NCBI GenBank assembly: GCA_900468805.1
Contig: UEIF01000045.1
Coordinates: 1-60,953 of the forward strand
From: Hyphomicrobiales bacterium
GTDB taxonomy: Bacteria > Pseudomonadota > Alphaproteobacteria > Rhizobiales > Rhizobiaceae
Length of the DNA stretch: 60,953 bases
Reading direction: 5' to 3'
Position numbers and translations under genes: made by a program. Positions 9,100 through 17,383 of the stretch are shown in pieces; position 1 is the stretch's first letter; the number at the start of each line of letters is the position of its first letter. The notes under the pieces were generated by a model. That model did no database searches and was not told where the DNA came from. It saw only the letters and a list, made by a program, of their open reading frames with translations.

Positions 9100-9861
9100 T
9101 CAGCCGAGCGCGCGCTCCAGCGCATCGCGAGGCGGATAGGTGATGAGAACCGCACGATGCGGCCCCTGAAAAACAAACATGGCACCAGCGGCCACTGCGG
9201 AAGCGCCGCCTTGGGATTTTGCCATTCGAAAGTCTTCTATAGTAGCGGCGCCACCCGAGGCAATAACCGGAATTCTGACCGCACTGGAAACGGACTGGAT
9301 AAGTTCCAGATCGTAACCTTTCATTGTGCCTTCATTGTCGACAGCGGTGAGGTAGATCTCGCCGGCTCCCAGTCCTTCAGCCATTCTGGCCCATCGAACC
9401 GGATCTTTTTCCGAAACCTTTGCACCGCTTGAGGAATAGACTTGGTAACCTCCCCACAGTGACTTCTTCACGTCGATTGAGACAATGACGGCTTGGCTTC
9501 CAAACTCCGAGGCGGCCTTCTTGATGAGTTCCGGATCAGCGATCGCTGCGTGATTGACGACAATCTTCTCGATACCTGCCTTCAGGATCGCGCGAATATC
9601 ATCGATCGACCGAATGCCGCCGCCGTAGGAGAGCGGCATGAAACACTCATTTGTAATGTTCCTGATCGTTTCAAACGCAGGCCCCCGCCCATCCTTCGAT
9701 GCGGTGATATCCAGAAGCACCAACTCATCAACTTCCTTGGTGTTGAAGATCTTGATCGCGTTTATGGGATCACCGATGTAAACAGGGTTCTTGAATTTTG
9801 TCGTCTTGACGAGCCCGGAACCTTTTAGGAGCAGGCTGGGAATTACTCTTGTCGCGAGCAT
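9100..9861 (-). CDS. hisF: HisF-like cyclase homologue partnering WbpG (trio 1)
   Basis: TIM-barrel protein of 253 residues that clearly descends from imidazole-glycerol-phosphate synthase. Features include YGGGIRSIDD, EGTMKGYDLE and VIASGGAATIEDF. The start MLATRVIPSLLLK carries Leu at the position of the first catalytic Asp of true HisF (Asp11), while the second (SID) remains, so histidine synthesis is unlikely. Its predicted role is to channel ammonia from the neighbouring HisH-type glutaminase to the WbpG-type ATPase. ATG 9861 gives the family N-terminus and lies 7 bases after hisH; the longer frame to 10050 is inside hisH. Confidence 0.87.
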   Translation of the reverse strand: MLATRVIPSLLLKGSGLVKTTKFKNPVYIGDPINAIKIFNTKEVDELVLLDITASKDGRGPAFETIRNITNECFMPLSYGGGIRSIDDIRAILKAGIEKIVVNHAAIADPELIKKAASEFGSQAVIVSIDVKKSLWGGYQVYSSSGAKVSEKDPVRWARMAEGLGAGEIYLTAVDNEGTMKGYDLELIQSVSSAVRIPVIASGGAATIEDFRMAKSQGGASAVAAGAMFVFQGPHRAVLITYPPRDALERALG

Positions 9862-9868
9862 CTCAACC

Positions 9869-10492
9869 TCAGCAGTTTTCTGCAAAATTCTTGAGCAACC
9901 ACATTCCGTAGCGATGGCTCTTTTCAGGATGGAACTGGGCGCCGCGAATGTGGCCTCTTTCGATGCCCGATGTGAAGCGCAGGCCAGCGTATTCGGTTTC
10001 CAACAGGGCGTCTGCAGGGTCATTGCAAACGACGTGATAGGAGTTGGCAAAATAGAACCGCGGCCGCGAGGGAGCTGCCTCCGTCAGTGGCGAGACTTTT
10101 CTCACATCGACCTCATTCCAGCCCATATGCGGTACGCGCATCTCGGGGTTGCTTGCATTGTCAAACCGAACTGCACGAGAATCGATCCAACACAGGCCAG
10201 TCTCCACGCCCTCTTCACTGCCGGCACCCAACATCTGCATACCGAGACAAACTCCGAGAATAGGAACCTGCTTCTCGAGAACCACCTGATTTAAACTCTC
10301 GATCATTCCGGTAGCCTTCAGCGTCCGCATGCCCGCATCGAAGGAGCCGACCCCTGGCAAGATAATCTTCTCCGAAGAAAGTACATCTTCCGGCGTAGTT
10401 GCGAAACGCGAACCGACACCCAGCTTCTTGAGCATGTTCTGCATCGAACCAAGATTACTCGTGCCATAGTCGATGATGGTGATTTCGGTCAT
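9869..10492 (-). CDS. hisH: HisH-like glutamine amidotransferase (trio 1)
   Basis: Class I glutaminase of 207 residues. The triad is complete: Cys82 in GVCLGMQML, His188 and Glu190 in FHPEKSH. It hydrolyses glutamine and passes ammonia through the HisF-type partner encoded just downstream. In this setting it serves sugar amidation rather than histidine synthesis, as inferred from the adjacent wbpG and the altered cyclase. Its ATG overlaps the stop of the gene upstream, suggesting coupled translation. Confidence 0.88.
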   Translation of the reverse strand: MTEITIIDYGTSNLGSMQNMLKKLGVGSRFATTPEDVLSSEKIILPGVGSFDAGMRTLKATGMIESLNQVVLEKQVPILGVCLGMQMLGAGSEEGVETGLCWIDSRAVRFDNASNPEMRVPHMGWNEVDVRKVSPLTEAAPSRPRFYFANSYHVVCNDPADALLETEYAGLRFTSGIERGHIRGAQFHPEKSHRYGMWLLKNFAENC

Positions 10493-11925
10493 TTCGTCGC
10501 TTCGTTACCTTCTGCTCGTTGCTGCAGCACTCGCTTCATATTACCTACGAAACCACTCGCAAAGAAATGATCCCTAGTCTCTAGAGGCACCGCCGGCCAA
10601 CCTCTCCTGGAGACAATTGCTGCAAACCTCTCAGGATTGTCCACCAGAAACGCACCCTCATGCTGCAATATTGACGAAACCGATTGATAGGTTTCAAAAG
10701 GAATAATCCCAGTGGGCGTACCGATTCCAAGCGCATCGTAATGCGAAGCTGATGAGATGCTCAAATGCAGATCGGAAAGCGCGATCAATTCATGCGTAGA
10801 ACGAGCTGATTTTCCCGAGATAATTTCCACGCGCGGCTCCGACCCGAGATAGCGAACATACAACTCCTCTTCAACGTCGTATGCGGGATGGAGTTTTATA
10901 TAAATCTTCATCGGCAAATTTGCATTCTGCAGGAATACAGTAACGAACTGGCATAATTGTTCCGTAGCGACACCCTGGGTGGTGATCGTAACTTTCACCT
11001 CTTCAGACGGTTGGAAAGCCGAATCGCGTAGCATCCGAGCGCGCTCTATGAAGGGCGCACCCACGGCTTCGATCCGGCCATCTGCTTCCAATGCGGAGCC
11101 CAGAAGTACATCGCGGGTAAAATTGCCATAAACGGCAAGGATCGAAGGCTTGATGACACTCGCCTGCGACGGCAATTCCTTCGGCAGAACATTAGGGTGG
11201 ACTGCGGTGAACACGCCGTGCTGCAGCTCAACAAATCCCACTTTTCGGTTTCGGCACGCATCCATCAATGCAAATTGGCCGCTATCGGGCGCCAGGACTA
11301 CAACTGGCATAAATTTTTTGAGAACCAGCCCATATAGATAAGACCGCCAACGAAACACATTATACTGCCTCGCCAAGCGCCCAGCGGTATAGTCGTTGTA
11401 GCCGAACTCAAGGGCAAGCGCCTTGGCAAGCAGATCGAAGACTGGGTCTGTTTTCTTGTAAGGAAAATAACGACCGAGAACTGCGCTAAGAACGATGAGC
11501 GACGTATCATCGAAGACTGGACGGCACTTCGCCCTCGCGACCGTATCTTCAAAGCCGGCGGCATCGTATGAAGACATCTTGGCGCCGCCGTCGATCTCTT
11601 CGCACAAGGCGTCAAAATAGATGTCGACCGATTGGTCTCCCTGCATGCCACGATGGGCGGAATCATAGGTCTTGCAGAGATAATGGTAATGTCGGCTCGG
11701 CAAAAGATACTGCAGGACACCAATAAATGCGCCAGTGATCAGTCGTTTGCGTGACAACGGAGCGCGGACAAGCCCTCCCCGCTGTTTCCGCAATGACACT
11801 TCAAAGCGGATGAGCTGCCATAAGCAGACACCGTCAACAAGTTTCGAAAAAAGATCCCATCGCTCCTCAAATGAGCGCACGATTGCGCTGACCTCAGCTT
11901 CCGTGAGATTGGCCTCTTGGGTCAT
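10489..11925 (-). CDS. Putative glycosyltransferase, GT-B-like capsule/LPS protein
   Basis: Protein of 478 residues with no signature I can name firmly. The C-terminal half has GT-B-like traits: KIYIKLHPAYDVEEE, then SDLHLSISSASHYDALGIGTPTGII, resembling capsule-synthesis transferases that bind nucleotide sugars there. A VELQHGVF block (QHG) mid-protein is also seen in such families. ATG 11925 overlaps the flippase stop at 11922 (ATGA). The longer frame to 12111 is inside the flippase gene and is rejected. By elimination it may transfer the amidinated uronate or legionaminate, but this is inference. Confidence 0.55.
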   Translation of the reverse strand: MTQEANLTEAEVSAIVRSFEERWDLFSKLVDGVCLWQLIRFEVSLRKQRGGLVRAPLSRKRLITGAFIGVLQYLLPSRHYHYLCKTYDSAHRGMQGDQSVDIYFDALCEEIDGGAKMSSYDAAGFEDTVARAKCRPVFDDTSLIVLSAVLGRYFPYKKTDPVFDLLAKALALEFGYNDYTAGRLARQYNVFRWRSYLYGLVLKKFMPVVVLAPDSGQFALMDACRNRKVGFVELQHGVFTAVHPNVLPKELPSQASVIKPSILAVYGNFTRDVLLGSALEADGRIEAVGAPFIERARMLRDSAFQPSEEVKVTITTQGVATEQLCQFVTVFLQNANLPMKIYIKLHPAYDVEEELYVRYLGSEPRVEIISGKSARSTHELIALSDLHLSISSASHYDALGIGTPTGIIPFETYQSVSSILQHEGAFLVDNPERFAAIVSRRGWPAVPLETRDHFFASGFVGNMKRVLQQRAEGNEATK

Positions 11926-13205
11926 GCGAGCAGCTTTCCCCGAAACAGAGACCGCAATGCTTCGATCCATGGCAGTGGATGCAACTTTTGCGAAAAAATC
12001 CAGACTGACAAGAACATCAAGAGCTGAGCAATGGCATAGGCTTGGGCGACACCCTGCAGGCCTTCGACGTGTAGGAGCAAGTAAGCCAGCGCGAGATTCA
12101 ATACGCCGCAAGATATCGTAATGCCGGCAAGATATGCTGTCTTTTCGCGATAGAAGACCACATTGGCGACAACCAGATACATACCTCCAAAAGCCTGACC
12201 CAGTGCAATGAGCATCACGAAAGAAGACGCGTTCATAAACGCCTGACCAACAAGGAACGGAAGGATCCAGGGGGCAAAAAACCCCACCATCATCGCTAGG
12301 ACGAGAAGAGCAACAAAATAGATCATACAGAATTTCGCAATGAGCACGTTCTTCTGATGTCTATTCTCCTTAATCGCCTCGATCAGCCACGGTGACACCG
12401 CGCGGCTGCAAGCGTCCGAAAGCAAATTCACACCCAATCCGATTTGGATAGCGACCATATAGATGCCAGTGCTCGCGAGATCGAGAAAATTGGTGATCAA
12501 CAGCCGATCGACCATGGCGATAAGCATGCCACCGACAACATGGGGAACGAGGGGAACACCGAACTTCAAGGCGTTCCGCACGTAGTCGACGCGAATATTG
12601 AGATCGATCCAGCGACCGTAAAATAGTATCCCCAGCGATATTGTGCCGAGAATGGCGATCGCCACGGACATACCGATGAGCCGTCCCTCCCACGCAAGAC
12701 CAAAAGAAACGACAAGCACCAGAGATAATAGGGCATCAATTACAGCCTGACCAATTCGGAGCAGGCTGAACATGCCGGCTTGCTTTGCAGACTGGAAGAT
12801 CGAAAGCATTGTCAGCAGGAGGAACTGCATCCCAGAGGTTAACACCGCGATCAGCAGCCATTTTCCCGGCAGATTGGTCAAAGCGATTAAGGGACCCTGC
12901 AGAAGAGTGACTGAAACGAAAACGATACTCGTCGTCGCAACCAATATTGCCAGGCACGAACCCACATATTTGGGGAAATCAATCTCGGCACGATCAAAGT
13001 AACGCATCCCGACAGCGCCGTGAACGCTCAGTCCGGTCAGCGCTCCAAGTGCCGTTAAGAACACGGAATACATAGCGACGAGACCGTAGTCCTCTGGCGA
13101 AAGCACTCGCGTCAGGATCGGCAGAAGAAGCAGTGGAAGTCCCGAGGCCAATGCATTCGTGGCAGTGAATACGAATACCGAACGAATGACCTGCAGGTTA
13201 AACAT
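11922..13205 (-). CDS. wzx: Polysaccharide repeat-unit flippase (Wzx-like)
   Basis: Integral membrane protein of 427 residues with about twelve hydrophobic segments along its whole length. The N-terminus (SGLPLLLLPILTRVLSPEDYG) is the classical start of the polysaccharide transporter/MATE-like superfamily. It should flip the undecaprenyl-linked repeat unit across the inner membrane for the polymerase. It starts 5 bases after the wbpE stop. It is the only flippase in the window, although there are two polymerase-like genes. Confidence 0.88.
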   Translation of the reverse strand: MFNLQVIRSVFVFTATNALASGLPLLLLPILTRVLSPEDYGLVAMYSVFLTALGALTGLSVHGAVGMRYFDRAEIDFPKYVGSCLAILVATTSIVFVSVTLLQGPLIALTNLPGKWLLIAVLTSGMQFLLLTMLSIFQSAKQAGMFSLLRIGQAVIDALLSLVLVVSFGLAWEGRLIGMSVAIAILGTISLGILFYGRWIDLNIRVDYVRNALKFGVPLVPHVVGGMLIAMVDRLLITNFLDLASTGIYMVAIQIGLGVNLLSDACSRAVSPWLIEAIKENRHQKNVLIAKFCMIYFVALLVLAMMVGFFAPWILPFLVGQAFMNASSFVMLIALGQAFGGMYLVVANVVFYREKTAYLAGITISCGVLNLALAYLLLHVEGLQGVAQAYAIAQLLMFLSVWIFSQKLHPLPWIEALRSLFRGKLLA

Positions 13206-13209
13206 CTAA

Positions 13210-14307
13210 TCAACCGAAAAAGGATTTGATCGCGGTCGACACAGTCAAAACGTCGGCGTCGGACATGTGTTCACCAATCGGCAAGCTGAGGAGTGTCTTG
13301 TCAGCCCGATTGACGAAAAGGTCTTCCTGGCCTTGGCCGAGATAATCGTAGGCCTTCAATTTCGGCAAGGCGACCGGATAGTGGACGCCTGTTTCAATGC
13401 CCTTTTCGGACAGCCACGCGCCCAACTCGTCTCGTCTGTCGGTTCGGATAACGAAAAGATGGTAGACTTGCATGGCCCAGTTTGCGCGACGCGGCAAGAC
13501 TATCTCACGTACGTCGGAAAGCTCAGCAATATAGCGATCGGCAATTGCAATACGTCGTTCCGTCCACGCCGGCAGGTTCGGCAGCTTTACACACAGAATT
13601 GCCGCCTGGAGACCGTCGAGGCGGGAATTTCTCCCTTCGAAGTCGTGGTCATATTTCGCAACGCGCCCGTGATTGGCAATCATGCGGGCACGCTTTGCCA
13701 AATCAGCATCCCCTGTCACGATTGCGCCTGCGTCGCCATAGGCGCCCAAATTCTTCCCGGGATAAAAGCTGAACGTGGCGATATCGCCGATCGTGCCAAC
13801 GGTCTTGCCGTGGCACGTCGCGCCGTGCGCCTGCGCACAATCCTCAAGGATTTTCAGACCATGCTCGCCCGCAACCTCCTTAAGGGCAACCATATCGCAT
13901 GGGTGACCATAGAGGTGGACGGCCATGATGGCGCTGGTACGAGGAGTGAGCTTTGCCCGCACCGTCTCTGCGGTCAGCGTATAGTTGCCGGGATCGACAT
14001 CGGCAAAAACCACCTTCAAACCGCTTCGCGTGACAGCTTCCGAACTGGCGATGAAGGTATTGCCGGGAATGATGACTTCCGAGCCAGCAGGGAGTGCCAG
14101 GGCTTCGAGCGCGATCTCGATCGCATCCGTCCCATTTGCCACGCCGATGCAGAATTCAGCCCCGAGATAATCGGCAAAGGCCTGCTCGAATTCCTTGACA
14201 TTCGGACCGCCGATGAAGGCGCTGCTCGCCAGAACCTTGGCGATTGCATTATCGATATCGGACTTGATCGAAAGATATTGTGCGTGCAGGTCGAGGAATT
14301 TTATCAT
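13210..14307 (-). CDS. wbpE: PLP-dependent 3-aminotransferase, WbpE-like
   Basis: DegT/DnrJ/EryC1/StrS aminotransferase of 365 residues. Lys185 in FYPGKNLGAYGD is the PLP lysine, and EDCAQAHGA gives the cofactor-binding Asp. The strongest clue to its role is context: between a WbpB-like dehydrogenase and WbpD-like acetyltransferase upstream and the flippase downstream. There it would aminate UDP-3-oxo-GlcNAcA at C3 with glutamate, making UDP-GlcNAc3NA. Its ATG overlaps the acetyltransferase stop by 4 bases. Confidence 0.85.
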   Translation of the reverse strand: MIKFLDLHAQYLSIKSDIDNAIAKVLASSAFIGGPNVKEFEQAFADYLGAEFCIGVANGTDAIEIALEALALPAGSEVIIPGNTFIASSEAVTRSGLKVVFADVDPGNYTLTAETVRAKLTPRTSAIMAVHLYGHPCDMVALKEVAGEHGLKILEDCAQAHGATCHGKTVGTIGDIATFSFYPGKNLGAYGDAGAIVTGDADLAKRARMIANHGRVAKYDHDFEGRNSRLDGLQAAILCVKLPNLPAWTERRIAIADRYIAELSDVREIVLPRRANWAMQVYHLFVIRTDRRDELGAWLSEKGIETGVHYPVALPKLKAYDYLGQGQEDLFVNRADKTLLSLPIGEHMSDADVLTVSTAIKSFFG

Positions 14308-14774
14308 GGCAGATTCCGCAGTTTACGACATGGGTTTCCAGCGTAGATTCCCGGCTGAGAGATATCGCGTGTCACGACGCTTCCCGCGCCGATGACGACG
14401 TCATCACATATGGCTACTGGCAAAATTGTGGCATTGCTTCCAATCGACACCCGATCACCGATCCGGGTGCTTTTCCACTTCGATTTGTCACCTCGGGCCG
14501 GTCCGCCGGTAGCAAAAAGATCGTTGATGAACATCACACCGTGCCCGATGAAACAATCGTTGCCGATATCGACGAACTCGCAAATAAAACTGTGTGATTG
14601 AATGCGTGTTCCAGAGCCGACGGAGACGCTTTTCTGAATTTCGACGAACGGGCCGATGAAAACGTCGCTGCCGATTTCGCATCCATACAAATTGACGGGT
14701 TCGACTACGGTGACATTGCCACCGAACTGGACGTCAGAAGCAATACCAACCGTTCTGCGTGTCAGTTCAGCCAT
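14304..14774 (-). CDS. wbpD: Hexapeptide-repeat N-acetyltransferase, WbpD-like
   Basis: Left-handed beta-helix acetyltransferase of 156 residues. Isoleucine-rich hexapeptides run through most of it (VYGCEIGSDVFIGPFVEI, IGDRVSIGSNATIL) and it ends in the usual AGNPCRKL. In the pathway it acetylates the 3-amino group, giving UDP-2,3-diacetamido-2,3-dideoxy-D-glucuronate. It overlaps wbpE by 4 bases and the wbpB homologue by 8 bases, so all three are coupled. Confidence 0.85.
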   Translation of the reverse strand: MAELTRRTVGIASDVQFGGNVTVVEPVNLYGCEIGSDVFIGPFVEIQKSVSVGSGTRIQSHSFICEFVDIGNDCFIGHGVMFINDLFATGGPARGDKSKWKSTRIGDRVSIGSNATILPVAICDDVVIGAGSVVTRDISQPGIYAGNPCRKLRNLP

Positions 14775-15834
14775 TCTTGCCGCGCCCGAGTTTGGAATGA
14801 CGCGGCACCACCGGGAGGAATACCTCCTTGCCGGTCTCGATGGATTCGTAGATCGCGTGGATCAGTTGAATGCTCTTGCGACCGATGCGCCCATCCACAT
14901 CCTGCTGCCGACCGCTCACCAGACAATCAACAACATGCTCGTAATACATCTGATGGCCGAAGCCGTAGACGTTCGGCGGGTTGACCGAGTATTTGTCCAT
15001 GACTTCATCGACATTGTCTCGGCCATCCGTGAAACTCCAGACCTTCATCTTGTTGACGGCAAAGCCACCAATCTCGACGGTTCCCGTTGCGCCCAGAACT
15101 GAAATCGAGCCTTCAAGATCCTTGGGTCGGGTTGCGGTGGTTGCTTCAATGAGGCCCAGTGCTCCGTTCTTGAACTTCAGAAGCACAACAGCCGTATCCT
15201 CGGTCTCTATATCGACAAGCGCTGTCGTGCTTTTCGCAAAAACACTGTCGACATCGCCCATCATCCATTCGAGCAGATCAATATGGTGGCTGGCCTGATT
15301 GGTCAGGACACCACCGTCCATAGCCCAGGTACCTCTCCACGGATCCTGATCATAGTAGCTCTGATCGCGACACCACCTGACCCGGATCGTGCCCATGACC
15401 ATCTTGCCGAAACGACCGGCTTCAAGCGCGTCGCGAAGCTTGACCACAGGGACGTTAAAGCGGTTCTGCTTGACGACAAACAATCGCGACCCAGACGCAT
15501 CACAGGCATCAATCATCGCATCCGCGTCCTCAAGAGTTAAGGCCATCGGCTTTTCGACAATGATAGGCTTGCCGTATTTTGCAAGTGCAATGACGTCCGT
15601 CGCGTGATTGCCGCTTTCAGTCAGGACTGAAACTGCATCGACGTCAATCTCACGCATCATTTCATGCATATCGGTGAAATAGGGGACGTTGAACCGCTCT
15701 CCGATCGCACGGGCCTTTTCCGGAACGATGTCACAGACTGCCGCGAGACGTGCGCCATCAATCTGGTTGAGGCCCAGGAGTTCGGAATGGCGAACAGCAA
15801 TCCGACCACATCCGACGAGAGCGAAATTGAGCAT
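14767..15834 (-). CDS. wbpB: UDP-N-acetylglucosaminuronate 3-dehydrogenase, WbpB-like
   Basis: Gfo/Idh/MocA oxidoreductase of 355 residues. The N-terminal Rossmann motif is FALVGCGRIAVRH and the family EKP motif is in IVEKPMALTLEDA. Relatives oxidise C3 of UDP-GlcNAcA with NAD before WbpE transamination. ATG 15834 gives the family N-terminus MLNFALVGCGR; the frame extends to 15903 but without family similarity. The required UDP-GlcNAc 6-dehydrogenase (WbpA) is absent from the window. A gap of about 115 bases separates it from the second amidotransferase trio. Confidence 0.84.
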   Translation of the reverse strand: MLNFALVGCGRIAVRHSELLGLNQIDGARLAAVCDIVPEKARAIGERFNVPYFTDMHEMMREIDVDAVSVLTESGNHATDVIALAKYGKPIIVEKPMALTLEDADAMIDACDASGSRLFVVKQNRFNVPVVKLRDALEAGRFGKMVMGTIRVRWCRDQSYYDQDPWRGTWAMDGGVLTNQASHHIDLLEWMMGDVDSVFAKSTTALVDIETEDTAVVLLKFKNGALGLIEATTATRPKDLEGSISVLGATGTVEIGGFAVNKMKVWSFTDGRDNVDEVMDKYSVNPPNVYGFGHQMYYEHVVDCLVSGRQQDVDGRIGRKSIQLIHAIYESIETGKEVFLPVVPRHSKLGRGKNG

Positions 15835-15948
15835 GCGCCTATCCAATTCTAGAGATTTCCTCTTGAGGGTTACTGCCTTAGCCACCGTCCGAGCGTTTCG
15901 CAACCTGATAGAGCATGACAGGCGCGATCTTTCGTAGAGTTGTTGTGG

Positions 15949-16599
15949 TTAAGGACCGCCCATAAACTTTCCGAGCAGATTCAGGCCCGCTAGGCCGCTA
16001 CGCTCAGGATGAAATTGCACGCCGACAATATTGTCCTTCGTAATGGCCGCGGTCACGTCGTTGCCCCCGTGATCGACCACGGCGAGAAGGTTCGAAGCAT
16101 CGGTCGGCTTTGAATGATAAGAATGAACGAAATAGAACTCCTGGTGATCCTCATCGCCAGAGAGCGGCGTAGATTGCCATTGTTCCGAGAGAACGCCCGC
16201 CGCCGGCTTCACCTTGCTCCAGCTAATATGCGGCACACGCAAAGGATTGCCAGCCTTATCCACCGACGGAATGCGTTCTACCGTGCCCGGAATAAACCCC
16301 AGACCAGCATGGGCTCCGAACTCCAGTGATGAATCCATCAGGACTTGCATGCCGATGCAGATCCCAAGAAAAGGACGGCCTGTCGCGACGTAACTGCCGA
16401 GGACTTCGTCGAGACCAAAGCCCCGCAATGCATCCATGGCACGGCCGAAGGCACCCACACCAGGCAAGATTACTCTTTCAGCCCGCAGAATTGTGGGGAT
16501 GTCGCGCGTCAACTGCGGCTCAGCGCCAATCTGCTTGAGAGCGTTGCAGACGGAGAAAACATTACCGATGCCGTAATCAACAACAACAACTTGGTTCAT
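15949..16599 (-). CDS. hisH: HisH-like glutamine amidotransferase (trio 2)
   Basis: Class I glutaminase of 216 residues with intact triad: Cys81 in GICIGMQVL, His197 and Glu199 in FHPERSG. It differs throughout from the trio 1 glutaminase, so it is not a recent duplicate. It should supply ammonia to the HisF-type partner whose stop it overlaps by 4 bases. Adjacent to the larger PseA-like ATPase and legI, it is inferred to serve amidation of the legionaminate sugar. Confidence 0.87.
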   Translation of the reverse strand: MNQVVVVDYGIGNVFSVCNALKQIGAEPQLTRDIPTILRAERVILPGVGAFGRAMDALRGFGLDEVLGSYVATGRPFLGICIGMQVLMDSSLEFGAHAGLGFIPGTVERIPSVDKAGNPLRVPHISWSKVKPAAGVLSEQWQSTPLSGDEDHQEFYFVHSYHSKPTDASNLLAVVDHGGNDVTAAITKDNIVGVQFHPERSGLAGLNLLGKFMGGP

Positions 16600-17372
16600 A
16601 CTCCGACCACTACTTTCTTTGGTGTTCTGACCGGTATTCCAACCTGCTTTAGCTCTTGCCGCAATTGCCCAAAATCGATTGAGTCGGAATGGAGGGCCTT
16701 CGCGAAGGCAACAGCCGTCGCGCCCGACCGGACAGCTTCGGTTGCATGGGTGCCGCCTGCTGCTCCCCCGGAAGCAATTACGGGAATATCGACCTCTCGC
16801 GTGACGGCTTCGATGAGTTCGGTATCCATACCCTTCATTGTACCGTCGCGATCAATCGACGTGATGAGGATCTCGCCTGCGCCAAGCTCCGCACCCCTCA
16901 CAGCCCATCTGACAACGTCCAGCCCGGTATGATTACGCCCATTATCCGTCATAGCTTCCCAGCCACCTTGTGGCAGACGCTTTGCTTCGATGGAAAGAAC
17001 CATCGCCTGGGAGCCATAGGTATCGGAAATTTCCTGCAATATTGCCGGCCGCTTGGTCGCAGCTGTATTTACCGCCACCTTGTCGGCACCGACATCGAGC
17101 AATTGCTTGGCCGACTTGAGATCGCCTATTCCGCCCCCGACGGTGATCGGCACAAACGCCTCCTGTGCCACCTCACGAACGATGTCCGTCAGATTGTTGC
17201 GCTCATAAAGGCTTGCAACGACATCCATGTACAAGAGTTCGTCCGCACCCTGATGGTAATAGAGCTTCGCTCGTTCACCAGGGTTGCCCATCTTACGCCA
17301 GCCCTCCATTTGCACACCCTTAATCAGGTGCTGCAGCTTGACATCAAGACGTGCGATAAGGCGAATGTTCAT
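16596..17372 (-). CDS. hisF: HisF-like cyclase homologue (trio 2)
   Basis: TIM-barrel HisF homologue of 258 residues starting MNIRLIARLDVKLQHLIKG, like the partners of Campylobacter-type PseA. It keeps the first catalytic Asp (Asp10 here) but has Glu where HisF has the second Asp (SIEAKRL). That change is the opposite of the one in trio 1, so neither protein keeps the canonical pair. The predicted role is ammonia conduction to the ATPase encoded upstream. ATG 17372 has CAGGA before it and lies 11 bases after the preceding stop. Confidence 0.85.
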   Translation of the reverse strand: MNIRLIARLDVKLQHLIKGVQMEGWRKMGNPGERAKLYYHQGADELLYMDVVASLYERNNLTDIVREVAQEAFVPITVGGGIGDLKSAKQLLDVGADKVAVNTAATKRPAILQEISDTYGSQAMVLSIEAKRLPQGGWEAMTDNGRNHTGLDVVRWAVRGAELGAGEILITSIDRDGTMKGMDTELIEAVTREVDIPVIASGGAAGGTHATEAVRSGATAVAFAKALHSDSIDFGQLRQELKQVGIPVRTPKKVVVGV

Positions 17373-17383
17373 ATTCCTGGCAC

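Noticed and set aside
9100..10492. Histidine biosynthesis genes hisF and hisH
   Set aside because: The HisF homologue lacks the first catalytic Asp, and wbpG and the polysaccharide genes are adjacent; sugar amidation fits better.
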